Source: Bog-532 sp963720945 | GTDB lineage: Bacteria; Actinomycetota; Actinomycetes; Streptosporangiales; Streptosporangiaceae | Assembly (NCBI GenBank): GCA_963720945.1 | Contig: CAVRHH010000012.1 | Location: 72,068-136,067, forward strand | Length of the DNA: 64,000 bases | Reading direction: 5' to 3' | In this document: in pieces, positions 33,096-41,717 of the stretch | Position numbering within the stretch: position 1 is the first letter of the stretch | How the letters are laid out: the number at the start of each line of letters is the position of its first letter | Notes under the pieces: model-generated | The model's input: the letters and a program-made list of their open reading frames with translations, nothing else | Told to the model about the DNA's origin: nothing | Databases searched by the model: none | Program-made: the position numbers and the translations under genes

Positions 33096-33407
33096 ATGAA
33101 CACAACCACTGCCACAGCGCAGACCAGCGACCAGAACACCACGAGCCCGGAGGCGGGGCCGGCGGCCCGGCCCCAGCCGCTGTACCGTCCCATCCACGGC
33201 CGGATGCTGGCGGGCGTCGCCGCGGGCATCGCCGGTTACCTCGGCGTCGACGTGACCATCGTCCGCATCGTGCTGGCTGTGCTCACCGTCGTGGGCGGCG
33301 CCGGCATACCCGTCTACCTCGCCGGCTGGCTGCTGATCCCCGACGAGGGGGCCGGGCAGTCCATCGCCAGCGACCTCATCCAGTCCCTGTCCGCACGCTC
33401 GCGCTGA
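33096..33407 (+). CDS. PspC domain protein
   Basis: 103 residues. A Thr/Ala/Pro-rich cytoplasmic lead is followed by the PspC core LYRPIHGRMLAGVAAGIAGY, LGVDVTIVRIVLAVLTVVGG and IPVYLAGWLLIPDEG: an amphipathic region plus two helices. PspC proteins sense membrane stress. It matches the PspC part of the divergent kinase, so the two may respond to the same state or interact. Short spacing (19 bases) to the DUF1707 gene suggests one transcript. Confidence 0.9.
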   Translation: MNTTTATAQTSDQNTTSPEAGPAARPQPLYRPIHGRMLAGVAAGIAGYLGVDVTIVRIVLAVLTVVGGAGIPVYLAGWLLIPDEGAGQSIASDLIQSLSARSR

Positions 33408-33426
33408 CGGGGAAGGCCACACTGTC

Positions 33427-33888
33427 ATGCCAGCACCACACAGCCGCGCCTCGTTCCTGGCCGCCACCCGCCGCCGCGTCGGTCACGCCGACCTGCGCAT
33501 CAGCGACGCCGAACGCGCCGAGGTCGCGGACCTCCTGGCCACGCACTACGGGGACGGCCGGCTGGACCAGGCCGAGTTCGAGCAGCGGCTCGACCAGGCC
33601 ATGCGGGCCCGGACCTACAGCGACCTGAGCGGGCTGTTCGCCGATCTGCCGCCCATCCCGGCCGCCGGGGCACCGGAAGGACCCGACCTGCCGGCCCGGC
33701 TGCATCAGAGCCGCTCCCCGCACCGGCTGCTGCTCATCGCCGCCGTCGTCGCGATCGCGGTGCTCGCCGGGCACGTCCTGACGCTGCCGTTCACCCCCTG
33801 GGCGTGGGCGTTCGGTCCCTGGGCATGGATCGGCCTGATCGTCCTCGTCGTGCTGCTCGTCACCCGGGCCAGAAAAGGCTCGTCATAA
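33427..33888 (+). CDS. DUF1707 (SHOCT-like) membrane protein
   Basis: 153 residues. The DUF1707 block is plain: DLRISDAERAEVADLLATHY, GDGRLDQAEFEQRLDQAMRA, then TYSDLSGLFADLP. Two C-terminal hydrophobic segments follow (LLLIAAVVAIAVLAGHVL and WIGLIVLVVLLVT), separated by a Trp/Pro-rich turn. The domain is widespread beside actinobacterial envelope-stress regulators; its molecular role is not established. It lies just after PspC and before a beta-propeller gene on the same strand. Confidence 0.88.
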   Translation: MPAPHSRASFLAATRRRVGHADLRISDAERAEVADLLATHYGDGRLDQAEFEQRLDQAMRARTYSDLSGLFADLPPIPAAGAPEGPDLPARLHQSRSPHRLLLIAAVVAIAVLAGHVLTLPFTPWAWAFGPWAWIGLIVLVVLLVTRARKGSS

Positions 33889-33936
33889 GCGGGGATGATG
33901 GCAGGTACCGGGTCATGCCAGCGGGAGGACGACGCC

Positions 33937-34938
33937 ATGACCGCACCGCCCGCCCCCTACCCTGACTACCTGATCACCCTGGCCGGCCCCGGTTCGGGCG
34001 CCGGCGCCGGGGTGCCCGGCGCCGCTGTCCGTGACGCCGCGACGGGCCGGGTCATCGACAGGCTCCCGGGGCGGATGTACGCGGCCGTCGCCGGGACGGC
34101 AAGCAACCGCGTGTTCTTCCTGACCGGCCCCTCCAGCTGGGGGCAGGCCACGAACCGGGCCCCGGGCATCAGCCAGATCCCGCCCGGCGGGGCCATCCGC
34201 GTCCAGCTCAATGACGACGGGACAGTCGCCGGCCTTACCGCCGTCCCCGGCATCGCGGAACCGGGATCGGGCCGGCCCGGCCCGGCCGGCCTGGCCGCGA
34301 CCGCGGACGGCAGCACGGTGGCGTTCCCGGCCCGCCATCAGCGAGGCGGCCCGCCGGCGCCACCGGGCACGGCCGGCGTTTCCCCGGCCCAAGTCCACCT
34401 GGTCGCGGTCAGCACCGGTGAGCACACCATCTGGCAGGCGGGATCGGACGGCTTCGTCAGTCACTTGTCCTTTTCCGCCGACGGCCACCGAATGGCCTTC
34501 AGCTGGCACGGCGCCGGCGAGGACAACGGCATCCGGGTCGTCGACCTGCCCGGAACGGCGACAGGCCCGATCTGCACCACACCGAGCCACCTGGTCATAG
34601 CCGAGCAGAACAGTCTCGGCAACCTCGGGCAGGCCGTCATCAGCCCAGACGGCACGGCGATCTACGTCACCGCCGCGCGGTACGGTCCTGGCGGCCAGCC
34701 CGTTACCCGGCTGGCCGAGGTATCAGTGGCGGACGGCGAACTCCAGCGGATCGCCTACGAACGCCGCGGCGCCGACCCCGGCAACATGATCTTTGGCTGG
34801 GGATCACTGGCCATCGACCCGGCCGGGCTGCACGCGCTCATCGCCTACTCCGGGAACCTCGGCCGGATCGACCTCGGCACCGGACAGCTCACCGAACTGC
34901 CCATCGAAGAAAACGGGGCCTTCGACATCGCCTGGTAA
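33937..34938 (+). CDS. Beta-propeller (WD40/YncE-like) protein
   Basis: 333 residues with repeated strands of the TolB/YncE kind: LAATADGSTVAFPAR, FVSHLSFSADGHRMAFSW, GQAVISPDGTAIYVTAARYG and SLAIDPAGLHALIAYSGNLG. No signal peptide is visible. ATG 33937 is favoured by GGGAGG eight bases upstream over an ATG at 33898. Related actinobacterial proteins occur as stand-alone propellers of unknown role. A scaffold or binding function is the most that can be said. It ends close to the convergent glycosyltransferase. Confidence 0.72.
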   Translation: MTAPPAPYPDYLITLAGPGSGAGAGVPGAAVRDAATGRVIDRLPGRMYAAVAGTASNRVFFLTGPSSWGQATNRAPGISQIPPGGAIRVQLNDDGTVAGLTAVPGIAEPGSGRPGPAGLAATADGSTVAFPARHQRGGPPAPPGTAGVSPAQVHLVAVSTGEHTIWQAGSDGFVSHLSFSADGHRMAFSWHGAGEDNGIRVVDLPGTATGPICTTPSHLVIAEQNSLGNLGQAVISPDGTAIYVTAARYGPGGQPVTRLAEVSVADGELQRIAYERRGADPGNMIFGWGSLAIDPAGLHALIAYSGNLGRIDLGTGQLTELPIEENGAFDIAW

Positions 34939-34992
34939 CCAGCCAGCGCACCCGAATGCCGTTGACCAGCCCTTCCGCCGCTCCCCGCGCTC

Positions 34993-36165
34993 TCACGGTG
35001 CCCGACGGTTCCTGCTGGGAGCCGGATCGGGCAGGTGGAGGGCGGCGAGGACCGCGGAGAAGGCCGCCTCCCAGTCGTGCGCGGGACGGGGCGGCCCGTC
35101 CGGCGCTCCCCCGCCGGTAGCCGCCCGCGTAGCCGGGTCCGGCGCGGCGGCCAGGGCGGCGAGGGTGCTGGACACGACGGCCCCGGGGTCGGCCGAGGTC
35201 ACCGAGGCGTGGCCCAGTTCCAGCTCGTGCTGGCAGTTGTCCCGGCCGTGGCCGGGCACGACATCGAGGACCAGCAGTGGGCGGCCTACGGCCCGGGCCT
35301 CGGCGCAGGTACCGCCGGAGCTGGTGATCACGAGATCCGACGCGGCCATCAGTTCCGGGATGCGATCGGTGTAGCCGAACGCCCGGATTCCCGGCTGGCG
35401 CCGCGCGGCCGCCCGCAGCGCGGCTTCGAGCCGGTTGTTCCGCCCGGCCACGGCCAGCGCCTGGACGCCCGCGTCCGCCAGCGCGGATGCCACCTCCGCG
35501 ACCGGGCCCAGCCCCCAGCCGCCGGACATCACCAGCACGCACCGGGCCTCGGCCGGGATCCCGAGCGTGTCCCGCGCCTGGGCCCGGGACGGCGGCGTGC
35601 GGAAGGCGGCCCGGACCGGGGGCGGCACGATCCGGACCTGCGCCTGGGGCGCAAACCGGCGGACGGCGCATTCGGCCACGCGCGAGGTCACCAGGTACAT
35701 GTCGACGTGCGGATGGACCCACAGCCGGTGCGGGGTGACATCGGCGCAGAACACCACGTGACGCATGGCCGGGTACCGTTCCGCGACGGCGCTGACCGCC
35801 GAGGCGCCGGTGGCGAAAACGGAGATGGCCAGGTGCGCGGGCCTCTGGTCGAGCAGCCGGGTCAGCGCGGGCACGATCCGGCGGCGGGCCGCGGCGTCGG
35901 TCAGCAGCGCCAGCCGGTTACCCGGGCGCAGCGCGGCGAAGTAGTAGGCGTCGTACAGGCCGGGCACGGCGAGCAGGGAGCGGAACACCTGCTCGCCGGC
36001 ACCGCTGGCGCGCCGGCCGAGCAGCCGCATCGCGTCCGCGGTCTGGGTGGACCAGCCCCGGGAGGCCAGGGAGGCGGCGCACGTCTGCGCCATGGCGTCG
36101 TGTCCCAGGCCGATCGCGCCCGAGACGAGCAGGGCATGGCCGCGATCCCCCGGCAGCGGTTCCAT
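34993..36165 (-). CDS. GT28/MGDG-synthase-like glycosyltransferase
   Basis: 390 residues. The N-domain carries GAIGLGHDAMAQTCAASLAS, the Gly-rich acceptor loop of monogalactosyldiacylglycerol-synthase-like enzymes. The C-domain has VLVMSGGWGLGPVAEVASAL and the nucleotide-sugar motif DLVITSSGGTCAEARAVGRP. It likely transfers a sugar to a lipid at the inner membrane face. ATG 36165 is preferred over 36231 because GGAAGGGG precedes it. It is divergent from a polysaccharide deacetylase, with a perfect long hairpin between them; both may act on envelope glycans. The exact donor and acceptor are unknown. Confidence 0.82.
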   Translation of the reverse strand: MEPLPGDRGHALLVSGAIGLGHDAMAQTCAASLASRGWSTQTADAMRLLGRRASGAGEQVFRSLLAVPGLYDAYYFAALRPGNRLALLTDAAARRRIVPALTRLLDQRPAHLAISVFATGASAVSAVAERYPAMRHVVFCADVTPHRLWVHPHVDMYLVTSRVAECAVRRFAPQAQVRIVPPPVRAAFRTPPSRAQARDTLGIPAEARCVLVMSGGWGLGPVAEVASALADAGVQALAVAGRNNRLEAALRAAARRQPGIRAFGYTDRIPELMAASDLVITSSGGTCAEARAVGRPLLVLDVVPGHGRDNCQHELELGHASVTSADPGAVVSSTLAALAAAPDPATRAATGGGAPDGPPRPAHDWEAAFSAVLAALHLPDPAPSRNRRAP

Positions 36166-36260
36166 CGGCGCGCCCCTTCCCTGGCCGGCCTGGTGCATGC
36201 GGGGTGCCCGCCGTGTCATGTTAGATATCATTCGCCGCTGCGCGGGCGTGCCGCGGGTTG

Positions 36261-36303
36261 CGATAACTGGGTCCCCGCACGCCCACCGGGGACCCAGTTA
36301 TCG
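36261..36303. repeat. Perfect 16-bp inverted repeat in a divergent promoter
   Basis: CGATAACTGGGTCCCC (36261-36276) and its exact reverse complement (36288-36303) flank an 11-base loop. It sits between the divergent glycosyltransferase and deacetylase starts, where terminators are not expected. It could be an operator for both genes, a 5' leader hairpin or a mobile short repeat. Confidence 0.8.
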
Positions 36304-36349
36304 TGTCAGGGCGCAGGGGCAGGCGTGGCGGAAGGGAGCCGACCAGACG

Positions 36350-37087
36350 GTGGCCAGGACGAGGACGGTGCTGATCGCGGCGGGACTGGCCGCGTCCGGG
36401 GTGGCGGTTGCCCAGGGCGGTCCCGGCCTGACCGCGCTCGGGCCGGTCCGCCGCCTGGCCGGCCAGCTCGCCGGCTACGGCGACCCCGGGCACGTGGCGC
36501 TGACCTTCGACGACGGCCCGGATCCCCGGTCGACGCCGGCTTTCCTCGAGCTGCTGAGGCAGCGGGACGTGCACGCGACGTTCTTCATGCTGGGATCGAT
36601 GGCCGCGGCGGCGCCGGGGCTCGCCGCCGAGGTGGCGGCGGCCGGGCACGAGGTCGGCGTGCACGGCTGGCAGCACCGGTACCTGACGGTGCGCGGCCCG
36701 CGCGGCACCTTCGCGGATATGGCGCGCGCCCGGGACACGATCGCCGCCCTCACCGGGCAGGCGCCGGCGCTTTTCCGGCCGCCCTACGGGGTGCTCAGCG
36801 GCAGTGCCCTGCTCGCGGCCCGGCGGCTGGGGCTGCGCCCGCTGCTGTGGACCTGCTGGGGCCGTGAATGGGCGCCCGGCGCGACACCGGAAACGGTCCG
36901 CCGGACGCTGCGCAGGAACCTGAGCGGTGGCGGCACTGTGCTGCTGCACGACTCGGACGCGACATCACCGCCCGGCGCCTCCCGTGCGGCGCTGGGCGCA
37001 CTGCCCTGGCTGCTCGACGAGTGCGCCCGGCGGGGCCTGGTGAGCGGCCCCGCCGCAAGTCACGGTCTCGGTAAAGATGACAGCTGA
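36350..37087 (+). CDS. Polysaccharide deacetylase (NodB domain)
   Basis: 245 residues. A short N-terminal hydrophobic signal or anchor (TVLIAAGLAASGVAVAQGG) precedes the NodB domain. Motif 1 is VALTFDDGPDPRSTP (Asp-Asp, metal), motif 2 GVHGWQHRY (H-x3-H, metal), motif 3 FRPPYG and motif 5 GTVLLHDSD. It removes acetyl groups from a cell-wall or exopolysaccharide sugar outside the membrane. GTG 36350 follows GAAGGGAG (36331-36338). It ends ten bases from the convergent membrane gene. Confidence 0.9.
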   Translation: MARTRTVLIAAGLAASGVAVAQGGPGLTALGPVRRLAGQLAGYGDPGHVALTFDDGPDPRSTPAFLELLRQRDVHATFFMLGSMAAAAPGLAAEVAAAGHEVGVHGWQHRYLTVRGPRGTFADMARARDTIAALTGQAPALFRPPYGVLSGSALLAARRLGLRPLLWTCWGREWAPGATPETVRRTLRRNLSGGGTVLLHDSDATSPPGASRAALGALPWLLDECARRGLVSGPAASHGLGKDDS

Positions 37088-37096
37088 ACGGCCAGC

Positions 37097-37558
37097 TCAG
37101 GCGGCGCGGCGGCGTGAGCGCGCGGCCACTCCAGCGCCGCCGGTCAGGCCGAAGACCACGGCGCCGTGCCAGAGCCCGGCCAGGGCCCCGCCGACGATGC
37201 CGCCGCCCAGCACGATCGAGAGCGCGAAGACGATCGCCAGCGTCGCCACCCCCGGGAGCAGGGCGAAACGCCACGGGTTGGCGCGGGCCCACCGGATGGC
37301 GCGGCTTGACCGCTCGCGCCACAGGGCCCCGGCCGCCGCGACGACGAAGAACGCGACGACGCCCAGCGACAGCGCGTCATTGAGGCCCCCGAGCCCGAAG
37401 CTGCCACCGATCACATGCCAGCCGAAGTCGCCGAGGGCGACGATCCCGCCGGTAACGGCGGCGCCGGTCCACGGAGCCTGCGATATCGCATCCCCGGAAA
37501 CCGACATCTCCTCGCGCCGGGACAGACCCGGCTCATTCATCTTCGTTGATGCGGACAT
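37097..37558 (-). CDS. Membrane protein of unknown function
   Basis: 153 residues with four hydrophobic segments: ALSLGVVAFFVVAAAGALWR, FALLPGVATLAIVFALSIVL and two flanking ones. A polar N-terminal 28 residues and a basic end (ARSRRRAA) complete it. A strong ribosome site, AAGGAG six bases before ATG 37558, makes this a real gene. DUF-like DoxX or CPBP features are not evident, and I do not recognise the family. Confidence 0.75.
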   Translation of the reverse strand: MSASTKMNEPGLSRREEMSVSGDAISQAPWTGAAVTGGIVALGDFGWHVIGGSFGLGGLNDALSLGVVAFFVVAAAGALWRERSSRAIRWARANPWRFALLPGVATLAIVFALSIVLGGGIVGGALAGLWHGAVVFGLTGGAGVAARSRRRAA

Positions 37559-37868
37559 TTCAGCTCCTTGTGCGAATCACGCTATGCCCCGAACTCACGT
37601 TATATCGCGTCTACGGGTAGCCTACCATGCTGGTGTGACTGTTTCCCGATATGTCGCCTTCGCGGTCGGGACCGCCGACCGGTATACGCGCCCGAGGCAG
37701 ACCCGCAGCCTTATCGTCGCGACCGGAACCGAAGGCTCCCTGTGAGAACCCTTAAGGAGTGTGCAGAGTGAGGCCATCTTCGGGGAAGGAAGAGGAGAGA
37801 GTACGGCGGCGGCCGTATGAGGCCTGGTAGCACCCGCAGCGACCGAGGGCGCTTTTACGGCGAAGGCG
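37559..37868. promoter_or_regulatory. Intergenic region ahead of the first HtrA gene
   Basis: 310 bases between a leftward membrane gene and the first HtrA-like gene. It contains an 11-bp palindrome GGTAG-C-CTACC (37616-37626) and a possible leader ORF (listed separately). Otherwise no gene or RNA is recognised. The palindrome may be a regulator site for either direction. Confidence 0.35.
37768..37830 (+). CDS. Possible 20-residue leader peptide
   Basis: GTG 37768 is preceded by AAGGAG (37755-37760 region) at good spacing and encodes MRPSSGKEEERVRRRPYEAW-stop. It is charged, not hydrophobic, and ends 38 bases before the HtrA start, out of frame with it. It may be a regulatory leader or chance. 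Confidence 0.3.
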   Translation: MRPSSGKEEERVRRRPYEAW

Positions 37869-39317
37869 ATGAGGATGCAGGACAACGAGACCGGGGCAAG
37901 GGGTATCCCGTGGGAAACAGGGGGCTCCAGTGACTCGGGGGGCGCGAGCGGTACGGGCTCCGGGGACGACCCCGGAATCGCCGCGGACAGCCCCGGAATC
38001 GGCGGGAATGGCGCGGGCGCTGCCTACGATAAGCGGCCGCGGCGGCGCAAGCGGGGCCGGGTCGCGGTGTACGCGGGTGTGGCCGTGCTGGCCGCGGGCC
38101 TCGGGGCCGCGGCCACGGTCGGCCTGAACAGCGGCGCGGCCGCCCCCTCCACCGGCGTCTCCTCGCACCAGGTGCCCGGCCCGGGGAACGACGTCGGCAC
38201 CACCGGCCGGGGCACGCTGAACAAGGCGCACGTCGCCGCCAAGGTCGAACCGGGCGTCGTCGACATCGACGCGGCGATCGCGTACTCCGGCGGGACTTCA
38301 TCCGAGGGAACCGGAATGGTGCTCAGCGCCGATGGCCTGGTGCTCACGAACAACCACGTGATCGACGGGGCCAGGACGATCAACGTCACGCTGGTGACGA
38401 CCGGCAAGGTCTTCCACGCCACGGTGGCCGGCTACGACGCCACTCATGACGTGGCGCTGCTCCGGCTCAACGGCGCGGCCGGGCTGAAGGTCGTGCAGGT
38501 CGGCAACTCCGCCCAGGTAACGCTGGGCACCCCGGTCCTGGCCCTGGGCAACGCCGAAGGTCAGGGCGGGACGCCGGCGCTGGCGGAAGGCATCATCAAC
38601 AGCCTCAACAAGACGATCAGCCCCACCGACGAGAGCACCGGTGCCACCGAGACCCTGCACGGGATGCTGCAGACCAACGCGGACATCGTGTCCGGCGATT
38701 CGGGCGGCCCGCTTGCCAACTCGGCTGGCCAGGTGATCGGCATGGACACCGCGAACGCCTCGAGTTCGCAGGGCTCCTCGTCCGTGCTCGGCTACGCGAT
38801 CCCGATCAACACCGCGCTGGCCGTGGCGCGCCAGATCGCGGCGGGCCAGGCCAGCGCGACGGTGCAGATCGGCCTGCCCGGCTTCCTCGGCGTGCTGGTC
38901 CCGGAGAGCGGCAGCGCCAGTCCGCAGCAGCAGGCGCAGCAGCAGCGGCAGCAGATTCAGCAGCAGCAGAGTGCCGGGCCCGGCGGCCCGCCCAGCGGCG
39001 GCAGCAACGGCCAGCCCGCACAGAACGCGGGGTGCACCAGCGACGACTCGGACACTACTGTGCCGTCACGCATCGCGCCCGCAAGCTCCGGCGCCCTGGT
39101 CGACGGCGTGCTCTGCGGCACCGCGGCCGCGGCCGCCGGGATCGTGAGCGGAGACGTGATCACCACAGTCAACGGCCAGGCGATCACGACCCCGGGTTCG
39201 CTGACCGCGCTGATGTCCGGGTCTCGCCCGGGCAGCAAGGTGACCCTGAGCTGGGAAACGCCGGACGGCCAGCAGCGAAAGGCCACCCTCGCGCTGACCG
39301 CCGCGCCAGCGAAGTGA
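37869..39317 (+). CDS. HtrA/DegP-like trypsin protease with PDZ domain
   Basis: 482 residues. A Gly/Ser-rich cytoplasmic lead and basic stretch (KRPRRRKRGRVAVYAG) precede one membrane helix (VAVLAAGLGAAATVGLNSG). The extracytoplasmic S1C domain has the triad VLTNNHVIDGA (His), DATHDVALLRL (Asp) and DIVSGDSGGPLANSAG (Ser). A Gln-rich linker leads to a PDZ domain (ASSGALVDGVLCGTAAAAAG, IVSGDVITTVNGQAI). It degrades or refolds damaged envelope proteins. ATG 37869 and 37875 are both possible. Followed by a close paralogue. Confidence 0.92.
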   Translation: MRMQDNETGARGIPWETGGSSDSGGASGTGSGDDPGIAADSPGIGGNGAGAAYDKRPRRRKRGRVAVYAGVAVLAAGLGAAATVGLNSGAAAPSTGVSSHQVPGPGNDVGTTGRGTLNKAHVAAKVEPGVVDIDAAIAYSGGTSSEGTGMVLSADGLVLTNNHVIDGARTINVTLVTTGKVFHATVAGYDATHDVALLRLNGAAGLKVVQVGNSAQVTLGTPVLALGNAEGQGGTPALAEGIINSLNKTISPTDESTGATETLHGMLQTNADIVSGDSGGPLANSAGQVIGMDTANASSSQGSSSVLGYAIPINTALAVARQIAAGQASATVQIGLPGFLGVLVPESGSASPQQQAQQQRQQIQQQQSAGPGGPPSGGSNGQPAQNAGCTSDDSDTTVPSRIAPASSGALVDGVLCGTAAAAAGIVSGDVITTVNGQAITTPGSLTALMSGSRPGSKVTLSWETPDGQQRKATLALTAAPAK

Positions 39318-39658
39318 GCCGCGCAGCTATGGTGATTTATGTCACAACATGACAGGCCACCGCGATGCGCGCGGCGATTACGGTGCACGCCATGACGATT
39401 TCCGGCAGCCTGTGCACGCTGGCCGGCCGGACCGCGATAGTCGCGATAGTGAGGACCGCGATGGGCAGATGGCTTATGGGACGGTCACGCGGTCAGCCAC
39501 GCCACGTTCTCTTCATAACCTGAAGGGGGCATTCAGGTAACGCCCAGGGATAGATGGCTAACTAAAAAACGAAGCGGTGACCGGAAACCAGGACGGCCGC
39601 CGGGACAGCGGAACCGGGTGAGCCCGCCTCACCCGGTCTCAACACGAGGGCGATAGTG
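39318..39658. promoter_or_regulatory. Spacer between the two HtrA genes
   Basis: 341 bases. A small dyad ACCTGAA (39518-39524) / TTCAGGT (39532-39538) around GGGGGCA could be a terminator or attenuator. GCGATAGT is repeated around 39440 (GCGATAGTCGCGATAGT). ATAGATGGCTAACTAAAAAACG (39551-39571) is AT-rich and a plausible promoter for the second gene. No coding frame is supported. Confidence 0.4.
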
Positions 39659-41581
39659 ATGCAGGAAGACCAGAGCGGTAGCGAGCACGGGCCTGGCGGC
39701 GAACAGCGGCCGCCTGAGAACGCCGGCCCTCAGGTCTCTACGCCGGGCGGCGGAACAACGCCCTGGAAGAGCGCGGACGACACCACCTCCTTCGGCAATG
39801 CCGGGCGCGGTGACACGGTGTCCTTCGGGCGGCCCAATGAGCCGGCCGCTGGCGAGCAGCAGGCCGGAGCGGGCGGCTACGGGACGCTGCCCGCCGCCAG
39901 CTACGGCCAGAGCGGCCACGGCCAGCCCCCGGGCGGGTATGGGCAGGGCGGCGGGCCCGGCCAGGATCCGTGGGGCCGCCAGGGTGCCGGATCCGGGCAG
40001 GCCGGGGCAGCGGGCGGTTACGGCCAGCAGGGCGGGTACGGGCAGCAGGGCGGGTACGGGCAGCAGGGCGGGTACGGGCAGCAGGGCGGGTACGGGCAGC
40101 AGGGCGGGTACGGGCAGGCTGACAGCTACGGTCAGCCTGGCTCTTATGGCCAGCCGGGTTCCTACGGCCAGCCCGGTGACTACAGCGCGGCCGGAGGTTA
40201 CGGGCAGCCGGGCGGGTACGGCCCGGGCGGACCCGGCGGGCCGGGCGGGTACGGCACCCCGGCCGGCGGATACGGCGGCTGGGGCAGCCCCGCGGGCGGC
40301 TACGGGGAGCCGCCGCCGCGTAAGCGCCGTGGCCTGACAGTTCTCATCGTGGTCGCCGTCCTGGCCGCCGCGGCCGGGGCCGGCACCGCGGTCGCGCTGA
40401 ACGGCAACGGCGGCAATGGCTCGCCCGGCGTGTCCTCCAACGACGTCCCGGCACCAGCGAGCAACGGCAACAGCAACGGCAACGGCAACACCAACTCGAA
40501 CCTCAACGCCAGCGCGGTGACCGCCAAGGTGGAGCCGGGGGTGGTGGACATCACCTCCACGCTCAACTACCAGAGCGAGACGGCGGAAGGCACCGGGATG
40601 GTACTCAACTCCAACGGCCTGGTCCTCACCAACAATCACGTCATCAACGGCGCCACCAGCATCAAGGCCACCCTGGTCACCTCGGGCACGACCTACACCG
40701 CGCGCGTCGTCGGCTACGACGTGACCGACGACGTGGCGCTGCTGCAGCTGCAGAACGCCTCGAACCTGAAGACCGTGTCGGTGGGCAACTCCTCGCAGGT
40801 CACGCTGGGGACCCCGGTTCTGGCCATCGGCAACGCGGGCGGCCAGGGCGGCACCCCCACGGTGGCCCCCGGCATCATCAACGCCACGGACCGGACCATC
40901 ACGGCCGGCGATCAGGGCAGCGGGACGACCGAGACGCTGCACGGCATGCTGCAGACCAGCGCGCAGATCCAGCCGGGCGACTCCGGCGGCCCGCTGGCCA
41001 ACGCCGCGGGCAAGGTGATCGGCATGGACACCGCGGCGAGCAGTTCCAGCTCGGAATCGTCCAGCAGCTCGACCATGGGCTATGCGATCCCGATCAACAC
41101 GGCCCTGTCCATCGCCCGCCAGATCGCGGCGGGCCAGAGCAGCTCGACGATCCAGATCGGCCTGCCCGGCTTCCTGGGCGTGCTGGTGCCGCAGAGCAAC
41201 AGCTCCAGCCCGCAGCAGCAGGCCCAGCAGCAGCAGCAGGGCCAGAGCGGCGGATTCGGCGGATTCGGCGGCGGCAGTAGCGGCGGCAGCCAGAGCTGCG
41301 TCAACACCGCCACGTCCAACACGGTCCCGGCCACGATCGCGCCCGCCAGCTCGGGAGCGCTCATCGACAACGTGCTGTGCGGCAGCGCGGCGGCCACGGC
41401 CGGGCTCTCCGCCGGTGACGTCATCACCGCCGTCAACGGCCAGGCCGTCACGTCCCCCGGCTCGCTGACGACGATCATGGCCAAGTACCACGGCGGCGAC
41501 AAGGTGTCGGTCAGCTACGTCTCCACCAGCGGAGGCAAGCAGACCGCCTCGCTGACCCTCGGCACGAGCCCGGCGAAGTAA
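39659..41581 (+). CDS. HtrA/DegP-like protease with Gly-Tyr-Gln repeat tail
   Basis: 640 residues. The first 225 residues are disordered and cytoplasmic, dominated by GYGQQG repeats and Gly/Tyr/Gln/Pro. A basic stretch and one helix (RGLTVLIVVAVLAAAAGAGT) follow. The S1C domain carries LVLTNNHVINGA, DVTDDVALLQL and QIQPGDSGGPLANAAG; a Gln/Ser/Gly linker then leads to PDZ (SGALIDNVLCGSAAATAGLS, AGDVITAVNGQAV). GTG 39656 is an alternative start. Very similar to the previous gene from the helix on, so they arose by duplication. The repeat tail is absent from the paralogue. Confidence 0.92.
   Translation: MQEDQSGSEHGPGGEQRPPENAGPQVSTPGGGTTPWKSADDTTSFGNAGRGDTVSFGRPNEPAAGEQQAGAGGYGTLPAASYGQSGHGQPPGGYGQGGGPGQDPWGRQGAGSGQAGAAGGYGQQGGYGQQGGYGQQGGYGQQGGYGQQGGYGQADSYGQPGSYGQPGSYGQPGDYSAAGGYGQPGGYGPGGPGGPGGYGTPAGGYGGWGSPAGGYGEPPPRKRRGLTVLIVVAVLAAAAGAGTAVALNGNGGNGSPGVSSNDVPAPASNGNSNGNGNTNSNLNASAVTAKVEPGVVDITSTLNYQSETAEGTGMVLNSNGLVLTNNHVINGATSIKATLVTSGTTYTARVVGYDVTDDVALLQLQNASNLKTVSVGNSSQVTLGTPVLAIGNAGGQGGTPTVAPGIINATDRTITAGDQGSGTTETLHGMLQTSAQIQPGDSGGPLANAAGKVIGMDTAASSSSSESSSSSTMGYAIPINTALSIARQIAAGQSSSTIQIGLPGFLGVLVPQSNSSSPQQQAQQQQQGQSGGFGGFGGGSSGGSQSCVNTATSNTVPATIAPASSGALIDNVLCGSAAATAGLSAGDVITAVNGQAVTSPGSLTTIMAKYHGGDKVSVSYVSTSGGKQTASLTLGTSPAK
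40015..40125 (+). repeat. 18-bp tandem repeat encoding GYGQQG
   Basis: About five to six near-identical copies of GGGTACGGGCAGCAGGGC in frame inside the second HtrA gene, followed by degenerate Gly-Tyr-Gly-Gln-Pro units. Copy number can vary without frameshift. It is not a CRISPR array, because there are no spacers. Confidence 0.9.
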
Positions 41582-41717
41582 TCGCGCGGCACGATCTCCC
41601 AGGCGGGCGGCCCGCCGGCCAGGTGGCCGGCGGGCCGTTCGCTGCCCGGGCGGACAGCAGGCCAGATCGTCGCTCAGGAACGCCGCCGGGGCGGTACCGC
41701 ACAGGCCAGGCCGCCGC

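Noticed and set aside
40015..40125. CRISPR-like array
   Set aside because: Repeats are contiguous 18-mers without spacers and are in frame in a protease gene.
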